From Paenibacillus sp. FSL R10-2734 (GTDB lineage: Bacteria; Bacillota; Bacilli; Paenibacillales; Paenibacillaceae): 64,000 bases of DNA. The notes under the pieces are model-generated. The model searched no databases, had not been told where the DNA came from, and was given only the letters and a program-made list of their open reading frames with translations. A program made the position numbers and the translations under genes. Every line of letters begins with the position of its first letter. Within the stretch, counting starts at the first letter, position 1. The DNA lies in assembly GCF_037963865.1 (NCBI RefSeq), contig NZ_CP150170.1, positions 248,001 through 312,000 of the forward strand, in the 5' to 3' direction. Positions 15,560 through 24,489 of the stretch are shown piece after piece.

Positions 15560-18500
15560 ATATGCATTTGCGTACGATGACCATCCGGCTTACTTTAAGC
15601 CAGTATGGCGACGCTTTATTATATGGAATGAACGAAAGGGAAGATCTCGTGCCCGGTCTGCAGCTTAAGCAGCGGCTATTCGCCTGGCATGAGGCGTCTT
15701 TTTATGGTACGGAATTAACCGTTCAACCAGCTGGCAAAGGTGTTGAGCTAGTAATTCTTCCTGCTGAGCAGGTGATTCCCTTCTTTGCAGAGCAGAAGCT
15801 TCTAGTGCATATCCAATGGATCTGGGAGGGCGATGCGGCTCATCTGACTGAGCTGGCGCCACTTTTGGCTGTATGTCTGGAGAACAAACAGTATATACCC
15901 GATCTATCTGTTTACCGTGCCGGGAGACTGCAATGGAGTTGGGACGAGGAAGCTCTAGCGCAGGTGGCAGTGGAGTATGACACTGCGAAGGGGGCCCTTG
16001 AGGCGCTAAATGGCGGGAGCGAATTTAGCGTCGGCTTACGCGCGGCGTTCTCCGCCGCCGTATCGCAGAGGTATTACAGCACGGAGGCCGAGGCAGGCGA
16101 CCTCCGGAGCGAATTTCCGCTTCTATTCGATAGAAGCGGGGCCCTTGCAGCGGGCATGGATACCGCTGCATGGCTTATCGCCATTGGCTGGAAGGCGGAT
16201 ACCGCGCCTTTCCGGCCAGCACTTCAGCTGCTGGAACCGGAAGGGGATGAATCCCCTTGGCGGCTGCAGCTGATCCTTCAGGACAAGCGCGATGAATCCG
16301 CGCTTGTTCCCATCAGGCTCGCCGATGACGGCGAGCCGCACGGCTTGTGGCCGACAGCATGGTCGGCCCACGTGCACGAGCGAGCCGCCGGATGGCTGGA
16401 GCGCCTCCGCGGCAGTCTGCCGCCCGAGCGGTTCGCGGCGGGCGGCGACGTGCTGGCCGAACCGCTCAGCGATGCCATCGCTTGGCGGTTCTTGACGGCC
16501 GAGAGCCAGCGGCTGCTCGAAGCAGGCTGGCAAGTGCTGCTGCCGGCGTGGTGGGAAGCCGCCAGCCGGAAAAAGCCGCGCCTCCGCGCCAAGATCAGCT
16601 CCGGCGAAAACCAACGCGGCGGCGAGTCGCTCTTCGGTCTCGATTCGATCATCGATTTCGATTGGCGAATCTCCATCGGCGACGCTGATCTCACCGAAGC
16701 TGAATTTGCCGAGTTGGTCGCAAGAGGAGAACGGCTCGTCCGCTTCAAGGGCAAGTGGGTCTCGCTCGATCCCACGCTGCTGGCGCAAATTCAAAGAGCC
16801 ATGGCCGGAATGGACAAATCGCAAGGCTTGTCCTTCCAAGACGTGCTTCAGCTTCATTTGCTAGGATCCGGGGAGGAAGCAGGCGCTGAAGCTGCGGAAG
16901 AGCAGCTTCAAGAGGATGCGGCCCGCCTACGTCTAGAGGTAGAGCTAAACGAGCATTTGATCAGCCTCATCGGTCAGCTCGGGCAGCGCTCGCAATGGCC
17001 AAAGCCTGCGGTGCCCGCAGGACTCAAGGCAGAGCTGCGCACCTATCAGCATGAAGGATATGCTTGGCTGACTTTCCTGCGTCAATTCGGTTTAGGTGCT
17101 TGTCTAGCCGATGATATGGGACTAGGTAAAACCGTCCAACTCATCGCATATTTACTTCACATCAAAGAGAATACAGATGCTAGCTCATCCCGTCGGCAGA
17201 CCGACCCACCGGGTTGGCCTGCTCTGATCATCTGCCCTACCTCCGTGCTGGGCAACTGGCAGAAGGAATTGCAGCGCTTCGCGCCTTCTTTAAACGTTAT
17301 GCTTCACTACGGAAGTCGCCGTCTGGACGCAGGATTCTTTTATGGCGCAGCTTCGCAAGCGGATGTGGTACTCACCTCTTATGCAACTGCGGCGCTTGAT
17401 CAGGAACTACTGAAGGAGTTCACTTGGGCGGCGATTTGCCTCGATGAAGCTCAAAATATCAAAAACGCTCAAACGAAGCAATCTGCAGCTGTGCGCAGCT
17501 TCCCAGCTTTGCACCGAATTGCGCTAACAGGAACACCTATTGAGAACAGATTATCCGAGCTGTGGTCCATTTATGATTTTATAACCCCAGGTTATCTGGG
17601 CAGCGCCAAATCCTTTAACGACCGATTCAGCAATGCCATTGAGAAGGAACGTGACGAGAAACGTACAGCGGACCTACAGAATCTGGTAAAGCCGTTCATG
17701 CTGCGCCGTAAGAAAAAGGATCCTAACATCCAGCTCGATTTGCCCGATAAAAATGAGATGAAAACCTATGTTCATCTTACAGCTGAGCAAGCTGCGCTCT
17801 ATGATCAGACCGTAAACGGACTGTTGGAACGCATGCAAAAGCTGGAAGGCATTGAGCGCAAGGGGGCCATTCTTGGTGCTTTGACCGGACTTAAGCAGCT
17901 ATGTGATCATCCGATGCTTGTGACCAAGGAAGCCCTCCCTGAAACAGATTCAGACAACAAACTGGATACCAATCTACTCATTAACCGTTCTTCCAAACTC
18001 GAAAGATTGCTGGATATGGTTAAGGAGCTGCGTGAGGAGGATGAGCGCTGTCTCATCTTCACTCAATATGTAGGTATGGGAAAAATGCTTCAGGCTGTTC
18101 TACAGCAGGAGCTCGGAGAGCCTGTCCTTTATTTGAACGGAAGCACCTCCAAACAGGCGCGCGACCGAATGATTGAGCGATTTCAGACGCCCGCACCTTC
18201 TGCGGACGAAGGGCCCAAACTTCCAGACACACCACCGTCTGATCAGCCGAATGTATTCATCCTTTCACTCAAAGCTGGGGGTGTCGGTTTGAACTTAACC
18301 GCAGCCAACCACGTATTCCACTTTGATCGCTGGTGGAATCCAGCCGTTGAGAATCAGGCGACTGACCGTGCTTACCGCATGGGCCAGACACGTGATGTAC
18401 AGGTGCATAAATTCATCGCCCTCGGGACGCTCGAAGAAAAGATTGATGAGATGCTGGAGAGTAAGCAGCAGCTAAGCGACAATGTCATCTCCAGCTCCGA

Positions 18501-18573
18501 AGGCTGGATTACCGAGCTCTCTACTGAGGCACTGAAAGACCTGTTTACATTGCGACGAGGCTTAACAGACTAA
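15556..18573 (+). CDS. SNF2-family helicase/translocase
   Basis: A 1005-residue Swi2/Snf2 ATPase. The N-terminal half (about 1-480) is the bacterial SNF2-associated region. The motor starts near 490 with motif I DDMGLGKT (about 519), the DEAQ box in CLDEAQNIKN (about 629), GTPIENRLSELWSIYDF, and motif VI TDRAYRMGQTR (about 935). It should translocate on double-stranded DNA using ATP to remodel or strip bound proteins. The segment about 16000-16750, inside the poorly conserved N-terminal region, is strikingly GC-rich compared with both flanks. Confidence 0.92.
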   Translation: MNMHLRTMTIRLTLSQYGDALLYGMNEREDLVPGLQLKQRLFAWHEASFYGTELTVQPAGKGVELVILPAEQVIPFFAEQKLLVHIQWIWEGDAAHLTELAPLLAVCLENKQYIPDLSVYRAGRLQWSWDEEALAQVAVEYDTAKGALEALNGGSEFSVGLRAAFSAAVSQRYYSTEAEAGDLRSEFPLLFDRSGALAAGMDTAAWLIAIGWKADTAPFRPALQLLEPEGDESPWRLQLILQDKRDESALVPIRLADDGEPHGLWPTAWSAHVHERAAGWLERLRGSLPPERFAAGGDVLAEPLSDAIAWRFLTAESQRLLEAGWQVLLPAWWEAASRKKPRLRAKISSGENQRGGESLFGLDSIIDFDWRISIGDADLTEAEFAELVARGERLVRFKGKWVSLDPTLLAQIQRAMAGMDKSQGLSFQDVLQLHLLGSGEEAGAEAAEEQLQEDAARLRLEVELNEHLISLIGQLGQRSQWPKPAVPAGLKAELRTYQHEGYAWLTFLRQFGLGACLADDMGLGKTVQLIAYLLHIKENTDASSSRRQTDPPGWPALIICPTSVLGNWQKELQRFAPSLNVMLHYGSRRLDAGFFYGAASQADVVLTSYATAALDQELLKEFTWAAICLDEAQNIKNAQTKQSAAVRSFPALHRIALTGTPIENRLSELWSIYDFITPGYLGSAKSFNDRFSNAIEKERDEKRTADLQNLVKPFMLRRKKKDPNIQLDLPDKNEMKTYVHLTAEQAALYDQTVNGLLERMQKLEGIERKGAILGALTGLKQLCDHPMLVTKEALPETDSDNKLDTNLLINRSSKLERLLDMVKELREEDERCLIFTQYVGMGKMLQAVLQQELGEPVLYLNGSTSKQARDRMIERFQTPAPSADEGPKLPDTPPSDQPNVFILSLKAGGVGLNLTAANHVFHFDRWWNPAVENQATDRAYRMGQTRDVQVHKFIALGTLEEKIDEMLESKQQLSDNVISSSEGWITELSTEALKDLFTLRRGLTD

Positions 18574-18645
18574 TCCTACCGCTTGCAGGTATTACATGAT
18601 GGCGCTTGATAGTGTAGCGAAAGCATTGGTTTCATCCAGTAAAAA

Positions 18646-18682
18646 AGCAGAAACTCTTTATAGCGGAGTTTCTGCTTTTTTG
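18646..18682. terminator. Bidirectional terminator between snf2 and ykoC
   Basis: AGCAGAAACTC, 9-base loop, GAGTTTCTGCT, flanked by six A on one side and six T on the other. It can end both converging transcripts. Confidence 0.85.
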
Positions 18683-18700
18683 ATATTACTGAAAGGTGGC

Positions 18701-19492
18701 TTAACGAACATCGGTAATATCCGCGTAAGGCCATTCGCTTCCGACCAGGAACGCCAACCAGAATACGCTGAACGCATATACGGTGAAGAGGACGTCGCGG
18801 TACGTAAAGCCGAAAACATAATAATAAGTTCTCTTGGCCTCCCCGGCAAACCGCTTCGCTTCCATAGCCACCGCTATTCTATGGGCGCGTCGTATGCTTT
18901 GGGCAAGCAAAGGGATCGCGTAGCGGTGCAACAGCTGGTAGAAGTTAAATATCTTCCCTCGTTTGCGCATTCCCCTGACTTTCAAAGCGTGGCGCAAGGT
19001 CTGGAATTCTTCTACGAGAATAGGCACCAGCCGCATCGCGGCCAAGAAGCTGTAAGCATACTTAGCCGGTAATCTCCCCTGCTGCATTAAGGAGTAGAAG
19101 AGGTTGACCGGCCTCGTCGTCAGACCAAACAGAAGCCCAACCGCCGCCATGCTCAGCGCCCTGAACCCTAAGTGCAGCCCTCTGTAGAAGCTTTCTTCCG
19201 TAATGATCACCAATCCCCATCGGACCCACTCCGTCTCTCCCTTGCCGAAGAACATCATCCCCGTAGACGTGGACATGAACATCAGCAAGAAAGGGGAGGC
19301 GTATAGCAGCAATCTGCGCAATGGGTGCCCGGACCATGGAAGCAGCAGCAACGAGCCGATGGCTACGTTTACCATGACGTTAAAATCGTGGATGAGAATA
19401 ATCGCCGCGAACCAGAGAGAGAAAAGGACGATCTTAAGCGTAGGATTGACGTGGTGTAGCCAGGTTTCCCGGTGGGGAAAGGTCAATTGCAT
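18701..19492 (-). CDS. ykoC: ECF transporter T component YkoC
   Basis: A 263-residue EcfT-type membrane protein with five or so hydrophobic helices. The coupling-helix region contains MRLVPILVEEFQTLRHALKVRG and a second Ala-Arg-Gly-like segment SIRRAHRIAVAMEAKRF, which link to the ATPases. It overlaps the end of the ATPase gene by 59 bases. With YkoD and YkoE it forms an energy-coupling-factor importer for a thiamine precursor, as the TPP riboswitch upstream of the operon indicates. Confidence 0.88.
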   Translation of the reverse strand: MQLTFPHRETWLHHVNPTLKIVLFSLWFAAIILIHDFNVMVNVAIGSLLLLPWSGHPLRRLLLYASPFLLMFMSTSTGMMFFGKGETEWVRWGLVIITEESFYRGLHLGFRALSMAAVGLLFGLTTRPVNLFYSLMQQGRLPAKYAYSFLAAMRLVPILVEEFQTLRHALKVRGMRKRGKIFNFYQLLHRYAIPLLAQSIRRAHRIAVAMEAKRFAGEAKRTYYYVFGFTYRDVLFTVYAFSVFWLAFLVGSEWPYADITDVR

Positions 19493-20933
19493 CGGTAAGT
19501 CTCCCGTCTTCGATTCGCCATGACGCTGTGCAGAAATTCTCTACGATCCGCGCATCATGCGTGACCATAATAATCGAGGCACCCGCCGAAAGCAGCCGCT
19601 CCAACTTCTCGAGCAAAGAGAACGTATTCCGGGCGTCCAACCCAAAGGTCGGCTCGTCTAGCAGCAATATGCGTTGCCCCCTCACGATCGCCGTCGCGAC
19701 GCTTAATCGTCTCTTCTGCCCCATCGACAGCTGATACGGATGCCGCGAGGCAACGTCCTCTAAATAAAGTTCTTCCATTAGTTTATCCGCCTTCGCGCGC
19801 CGAATCTCGCAATTAACGCCATCCAGCAACAGCGAATACTCGATCTCTTCCCGTACCGAATGCGTAACGAATTGAAACTCGGGGTTTTGAAAAACGAACG
19901 CGATATGCTCGACCGCTTGTGCAACATGCTTCGCTTCCCGGCCCTCTATCTTGCATATCCCTTCCGTCTTGATCAGTCGCATGATCGAGAGCAGCAAAGA
20001 GCTCTTGCCCGCTCCGTTATGGCCGATGACACCGATCCATTGACCAGGCGCGACGATTGCCTTCCCGACTTCAATTACCGCCCCGTTCCCTCGTTTGCCG
20101 CGAAACCCATCCATTTCCAGATAGACAGCTTCCCGATCGTTTGCGTTTGAATAACGAGCAATGCAGTCCAACCTCCGAGATTTATTTTCGAGATAGTCCT
20201 CCCAGACGCCGGGATACCAAATTCCGTATTCTTGTAGCTCTCTCCTCTTAGCTGAAAAGATTTCCGTCGGTGATCCGTCGGCGATAACTACTCCTTCCCG
20301 GGATAACACAACGATTCGATCGAAAAAGTCGATCACGCCTTCGATCTTATGCTCAATGACGATCAAAGTTATGCCTTCGGATAGGTTTCTGATCGTAGAC
20401 CATATTAGCTCCGTACCTTCGCTATCCAGCAGCGCCGTCGGTTCGTCCAGGAAAATCACTTCCGGTTCCATAGCCAGAACGGATGCTATGGCTAACCGCT
20501 GTTTCATCCCTTGGGATAACGATTGGATTGCGATATGGATATCAAGACGATCCAAGCCGACTTGAGCGAGATAAAGACGGATCAGACCCTCCATCTCTTC
20601 GCGAGGAACGCGCATGTTCTCGAGAACGAAGGCCATCTCCTCGTCCACATATGGCATACAGAACTGCGTATCCGGATCTTGGAATACGTATCCCCATCGC
20701 TCGGGAACAAGCGTCTCTTCGGCGATCATCGGAACTTCGACCGAACCAGGAATCAAACCGCTCAACACCTGCAGCAGCGTCGATTTCCCACATCCGCTCG
20801 GGCCGAGCAGCAGCGTTTTCTCCCCCTGGCGGAAAGAAAGAGAAAGTCCCTCGAACAACAAGGCGTCCTCGCCGGCAAACTTAAGCTTTAAGTTCTTAAC
20901 TCCCGCAGCTATAGGGACTCCACACTCCGTCAT
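19434..20933 (-). CDS. ykoD: Fused double ATPase of ECF transporter, YkoD
   Basis: A 499-residue protein of two ABC ATPase domains in tandem. Domain 1 has Walker A GPSGCGKSTLL, signature LSQGMKQRLAIA and Walker B VIFLDEPTALLD. Domain 2 has GHNGAGKSSLL, LSMGQKRRLSVA and ILLLDEPTFGLD. All key motifs are intact in both halves. It powers thiamine-precursor uptake with YkoC and YkoE. Its start overlaps the stop of ykoE by 4 bases. Confidence 0.92.
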   Translation of the reverse strand: MTECGVPIAAGVKNLKLKFAGEDALLFEGLSLSFRQGEKTLLLGPSGCGKSTLLQVLSGLIPGSVEVPMIAEETLVPERWGYVFQDPDTQFCMPYVDEEMAFVLENMRVPREEMEGLIRLYLAQVGLDRLDIHIAIQSLSQGMKQRLAIASVLAMEPEVIFLDEPTALLDSEGTELIWSTIRNLSEGITLIVIEHKIEGVIDFFDRIVVLSREGVVIADGSPTEIFSAKRRELQEYGIWYPGVWEDYLENKSRRLDCIARYSNANDREAVYLEMDGFRGKRGNGAVIEVGKAIVAPGQWIGVIGHNGAGKSSLLLSIMRLIKTEGICKIEGREAKHVAQAVEHIAFVFQNPEFQFVTHSVREEIEYSLLLDGVNCEIRRAKADKLMEELYLEDVASRHPYQLSMGQKRRLSVATAIVRGQRILLLDEPTFGLDARNTFSLLEKLERLLSAGASIIMVTHDARIVENFCTASWRIEDGRLTDAIDLSPPGNLATPRQSYA

Positions 20934-21565
20934 AGCCGTGTCAATGCGTCGTAGTCCGCCTTGGACGCCGGCCTCAACACTTTGGTTACGCCCGTGAGCT
21001 CAAGTGCTTTGGAAAGTCCGAAGGCGAAGATACCGGCGATGAGGATACTTCCGAGTCCCCTTAATCCGATCAGCAGTGTATAGTTCCAAGCAGACAACGA
21101 CTCAATGTAACCGTAGCCGAAATCCAACACCAACGAACCAGCCGCCGCTCCGAGAGCGGCCAGCGACGTGACCCAGACGTTCGCGTTGCGGTAGAGGAAA
21201 ATGGCGAATATGAGCTCCGCGCCCAACCCCTGCAACGCACCGTAATACAAGGTCGAAAGCCCCCATTCGCTGCCCAATAGCGCGCTAACGGAAGCCGCCG
21301 CAATCTCGGCCAGAAGCGCCACTCCCGGCTTGCGGATGACGAGAAACGCGAACGTCCCGGCAAGGAACCACATACCGTATATCATTTGCTCCGCATGGGT
21401 ACCCAGCGGTTTGACCACGTCGTACATTGGTCCCCAGATTTTGTAGATGATGCCGAATACAACCGCGATCACGATGGTTACCAGAATATCAGTCAGCTTC
21501 AATCCCCGTGACCCCGTCCCTTTGTCTTGCCGTCCTTGTCTTTGTCCTCTCTTAGCTTGTTCCAT
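20930..21565 (-). CDS. ykoE: Thiamine-precursor S component YkoE
   Basis: A 211-residue membrane protein with about six helices after a basic N-terminal leader of some 25 residues. The order ykoE-ykoD-ykoC and the TPP riboswitch identify it as the substrate-binding S component, thought to bind hydroxymethylpyrimidine or a related thiamine precursor. It is the first gene after the riboswitch/terminator. The ribosome site is weak (GGAAG), so translation may also be limited. Confidence 0.88.
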   Translation of the reverse strand: MEQAKRGQRQGRQDKGTGSRGLKLTDILVTIVIAVVFGIIYKIWGPMYDVVKPLGTHAEQMIYGMWFLAGTFAFLVIRKPGVALLAEIAAASVSALLGSEWGLSTLYYGALQGLGAELIFAIFLYRNANVWVTSLAALGAAAGSLVLDFGYGYIESLSAWNYTLLIGLRGLGSILIAGIFAFGLSKALELTGVTKVLRPASKADYDALTRL

Positions 21566-21623
21566 GCTTCAGCAACTTCCCTTCCATGTTCTTGGATTCG
21601 TCGCTCGCATGATGTGAGTAATT

Positions 21624-21652
21624 TAAAAAAGCCTACCCTAAAAGGGTAGGCT
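21624..21652 (-). terminator. Riboswitch expression-platform terminator
   Basis: On the minus strand AGCCTACCC, 5-base loop, GGGTAGGCT, then TTTTTTAAAT, located between the TPP aptamer and ykoE. It should form when TPP is bound. Confidence 0.88.
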
Positions 21653-21687
21653 AGCGCATGGCACCGATAAAAAAAGGATGCTCGACA

Positions 21688-21778
21688 ATAACGTCTCTAC
21701 GCTGGCATTACCCAGATCAGATCGACGGTCAGCGGCATAAGGCCGCTATCTCAGCCTGACTTCATCAAGCACCCGTTT
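21688..21778 (-). promoter_or_regulatory. TPP riboswitch (THI element)
   Basis: The minus strand shows the conserved aptamer parts in order: ACGGGTGC, CAGGCTGAGAT, GATCTGATCTGGGTAATG and CCAGCGTAGAG. A variable helix between AGCGGC and GCCGCT fills the P3 arm. It lies about 120-210 bases upstream of ykoE with a terminator between, so excess TPP should stop transcription of the transporter. Confidence 0.95.
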
Positions 21779-21847
21779 ATTGCGATTCAACTTCTTATAA
21801 TTTATATTATAAGTAAACTTTTGGCAATATTATTTTCTCTAGCACGC

Positions 21848-22642
21848 TCACCATTGCTCGGACATTTTAAAGGTGACTGCGAGATCATCATCACCCGAGA
21901 GAGAGCTAACCACCAGAGTAATCGGCTCATCCTGAAGCTCATAAGAGAGTCGCTCGTTAAGTAAATTCACTGCCAAATTCGCATACGCACCAGAGATCCC
22001 TGATCCTGTACCTTGCATAATCACCTTTCCACCCGTGACCGTAGTGCAGGTGTAATTCACCAGCAGCGACGTGTCCGTGACGGGAATATCCGTTGTTGGC
22101 GTAGGATAATTTTCGAATGCCCCATCAAGTGTCCCCCCTGCGACGACCATATAACGCACAGGTCTTTTGGATAGAATATCTAAGGCTGCCGGTCTAATCT
22201 CAGCTGCAAGACCTTGTGGAATAGTAAATCCAGGACTCCTCATAAAACTGATCGCTGCGTAGTCAACCAATGTAACTGACACATTATCACGTATTTCCGA
22301 GGTAATCCGGCTCACTTGAAATGCTTCAAGATCAATGGTTGTCCAGACCCCTTCTACATCAACAAGAAAAACCTGAATCTTCAATTGCTCCTGCGAATAT
22401 ACAAAATTAAATTGGAATAATTCCTCTACAATGGTGTAGGTCTTGCTTAACGTCTCCTGATATTGCAGTTCAAACAATTCCTCAATAAAAACTGTCTGCG
22501 GACTAGCGCTATTGGATAAACCCGTTAAATAGCAAACTGCGTCAGCCGATCCATTGTTCACAGCTTTAATCACAACTTGATCGATTGGCCGAGTACCGTC
22601 GACAGGTAAATTAATGATGGTGTTTGTAGAGAGGACAGGCAA
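21848..22642 (-). CDS. Hypothetical beta-rich protein
   Basis: A 264-residue protein that I do not recognise. It has no signal peptide or membrane segment, and composition and alternating hydrophobic pattern suggest beta strands (KVIMQGTGSGISGAYANLAV near residue 200). It contains a duplicated-looking half (VDVEGVWTTIDLEAFQV). The start is uncertain: TTG 22642 lies 10 bases after GGAGG, whereas the longer frame from TTG 22669 includes that site. It stands alone between the ykoEDC riboswitch and the divergent hflX leader. Such proteins in spore formers sometimes belong to coat or exosporium layers, but nothing here proves it. Confidence 0.6.
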   Translation of the reverse strand: MPVLSTNTIINLPVDGTRPIDQVVIKAVNNGSADAVCYLTGLSNSASPQTVFIEELFELQYQETLSKTYTIVEELFQFNFVYSQEQLKIQVFLVDVEGVWTTIDLEAFQVSRITSEIRDNVSVTLVDYAAISFMRSPGFTIPQGLAAEIRPAALDILSKRPVRYMVVAGGTLDGAFENYPTPTTDIPVTDTSLLVNYTCTTVTGGKVIMQGTGSGISGAYANLAVNLLNERLSYELQDEPITLVVSSLSGDDDLAVTFKMSEQW

Positions 22643-22752
22643 TGTCTTCACACCTCCTATTAATATCAAATTATATATGTATGATATGCGATCATTTTTT
22701 AGAATTCTTGGATTAAAAATAGAGAAGTGTTACACAGCGTATAAACACAAAT

Positions 22753-22781
22753 TTGCCACCAAATAAAGGATGTGGTAAACT
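22753..22781 (+). promoter_or_regulatory. Promoter of hflX leader
   Basis: TTGCCA (22753-22758), 17-base spacer, TAAACT (22776-22781). Transcription would start near 22788, about 26 bases before the leader peptide start. Confidence 0.6.
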
Positions 22782-22813
22782 CGATTTAACTTTTTATGAA
22801 CGGAGGGTTACGT

Positions 22814-22852
22814 GTGATAGACTTTATCCGAGTTAGAACTTTGCGCGGCTAA
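22814..22852 (+). CDS. Leader peptide of hflX attenuator, 12 residues
   Basis: GTG 22814 follows ACGGAGGG at 7-8 bases, a strong ribosome site, and encodes MIDFIRVRTLRG before TAA at 22850. It lies between a promoter and a structured leader ending in a terminator, upstream of hflX. A ribosome stalled here by a translation inhibitor would alter folding of the leader. Confidence 0.7.
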   Translation: MIDFIRVRTLRG

Positions 22853-23100
22853 TTGAATAGCGCTAAAGCTCTGCCCATGTGCAGAGGACTCAGGATTGGT
22901 CTACCCATTTAACTCCATAGAAGCCAATAAACCAACTGCTACTCGTAAGGGATTAAGTAATCGCTCCCCTACGCCCAAGCCGTTGTTTAATTCGATATAT
23001 CTATGGAAGACCCTAATGTCGTAACGGAGATTCTCCTTACACATTTGTTCTGACGTCCTCTAACGAACCGTAAGCACAGGCAGATGACCTGTGTTTTTTT
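22853..23100 (+). promoter_or_regulatory. Structured attenuator leader of hflX
   Basis: About 250 bases with no longer reading frame but several hairpins: CTCTGC-N6-GCAGAG near 22869-22886 and a GTAACGGAG/CTCCTTAC stem near 23024-23041. It closes with CACAGG-N7-CCTGTG (23075-23093) and seven T, a clear intrinsic terminator. Together with the leader peptide this is an attenuator. Ribosome-dependent attenuation of hflX is known in Listeria; its extension to this sequence is inference. Confidence 0.7.
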
Positions 23101-23136
23101 GCGTTTACTATTTACTATTGGAGGATGAATAAATAT

Positions 23137-24402
23137 ATGGAACAACTACGAGAAAGAGCAATTATTGTCGGTGTCCAGCTTCAAAACGAAACGAACTTCG
23201 ACTATTCGATGGAAGAACTCAGCAATCTGGCAGCTGCCTGTGACCTAGAGGTTGTAGGAGAACTTAGTCAAAAGGCCAGCAGGATTAACCCTTCCCACTA
23301 TATCGGCACAGGTAAAATCCAAGAATTATCGGCGCTTTTAGAAGCGCATGATGCACCTATTGTTATTTTTAACGATGAGCTGTCCCCTTCACAGATTCGT
23401 AATTTGGAGTCTTCTCTTGACCGTCAGGTCATTGATCGGACGATTCTGATTCTGAATATTTTCGCAGAAAGAGCGAAGACCAAAGAAGCACAGCTGCAAG
23501 TGGAAGTAGCCAGACTGCAATATATGCTGCCCCGATTGACAGGTCTTCGAGAATCACTCGGCAGACAAGGCGGCGGTGCTGGACTCAAGAACAGAGGCGC
23601 TGGTGAAACCAAGCTGGAGCTGGATCGCAGAAGAATTGAAGAGCGGATTACAGCGCTGCAGGTTGAGCTTCAACAGCAAGTGGCCAGACGCCAAATTCAG
23701 CGGAAGCAGCGGCATAAGAATGAGGTTCCGGTCGTCTGTCTCGTCGGCTACACAAATACCGGCAAGTCCAGCTTAATGAATGTGATGGTAGAGACGTATC
23801 ATCCCGGCTCTAATAAACAAGTATTCGCCAAGGATATGTTATTCGCGACGCTGGAGACGTCCGTTCGGAGCATTGAGCTACATGATCACAAAACCTTTTT
23901 ATTAACGGATACCGTCGGATTCGTCAGCCAGCTTCCCCATCATCTGGTCAAAGCATTCCGCTCCACACTTGAAGAGGTGACCGAAGCTGACTTATTGATT
24001 CACGTAGTCGACATTGCTGATTCGCAGCATCAGCAGCATATGGCCGTTACCAATGAGACTTTAAAAGCTCTCGGCGCGGACCAAATCCCAACGATCTATG
24101 CCTATAACAAGGCTGACCTAACCGACTTGCCTTACCCTCATGTTGAGGGTGACAGTGTCTATCTCTCCGCCAAACAAAACAGCGGGATGGTTGAGCTTAC
24201 GGAGCTGATCCGCAGTCATGTGTTTACAGACTATATTCAGTGTGAAATTCTGATTCCATTCGATCGCGGCAATGTGGTCTCTTATTTCAACGAGCACGCT
24301 CATGTCCAATCGACTAGCTATGAAGAAACAGGAACACGGCTGGAACTAGAATGTAGAAAATCTGATTTCGAGAAATTCCGCAACGATTTTATAGAGCTTT
24401 AG
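23137..24402 (+). CDS. hflX: GTPase HflX, ribosome-splitting factor
   Basis: A 421-residue HflX. The N-terminal nucleotide-binding HflX domain (about 1-180) contains ASRINPSHYIGTGKIQEL and GGGAGLKNRGAGETKLELD. The GTPase domain starts near 203 with G1 GYTNTGKSSL, then DTVGF and NKAD. HflX binds and splits stalled or antibiotic-blocked 70S ribosomes and gives low-level resistance to macrolide/lincosamide-type drugs in some Firmicutes. ATG 23137 is preferred because GGAGG abuts the ATG at 23125. The attenuator leader upstream fits drug-induced expression. Confidence 0.92.
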   Translation: MEQLRERAIIVGVQLQNETNFDYSMEELSNLAAACDLEVVGELSQKASRINPSHYIGTGKIQELSALLEAHDAPIVIFNDELSPSQIRNLESSLDRQVIDRTILILNIFAERAKTKEAQLQVEVARLQYMLPRLTGLRESLGRQGGGAGLKNRGAGETKLELDRRRIEERITALQVELQQQVARRQIQRKQRHKNEVPVVCLVGYTNTGKSSLMNVMVETYHPGSNKQVFAKDMLFATLETSVRSIELHDHKTFLLTDTVGFVSQLPHHLVKAFRSTLEEVTEADLLIHVVDIADSQHQQHMAVTNETLKALGADQIPTIYAYNKADLTDLPYPHVEGDSVYLSAKQNSGMVELTELIRSHVFTDYIQCEILIPFDRGNVVSYFNEHAHVQSTSYEETGTRLELECRKSDFEKFRNDFIEL

Positions 24403-24418
24403 GTAATAGAACACAGCA

Positions 24419-24452
24419 AATCCCGGGCCTTATCGAAGGTCCGGGATTTTTT
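24419..24452 (+). terminator. hflX terminator
   Basis: AATCCCGGGCC, 7-base loop, AGGTCCGGGATT, then TTTTTT. Located 17 bases after the hflX stop; it can also serve the convergent tgl gene in part. Confidence 0.85.
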
Positions 24453-24489
24453 TGCAGGAAAATTGTTCTTCATGGCACTCTCTTAGCTT

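Noticed and set aside
16010..16857. Several long frames opposite or shifted to the SNF2 gene
   Set aside because: Shadow frames caused by high GC in this segment; the SNF2 frame is continuous across it.
18596..19337. Plus- and minus-strand frames overlapping ykoC
   Set aside because: ykoC has the EcfT motifs and operon overlap; the others lack ribosome sites and family features.
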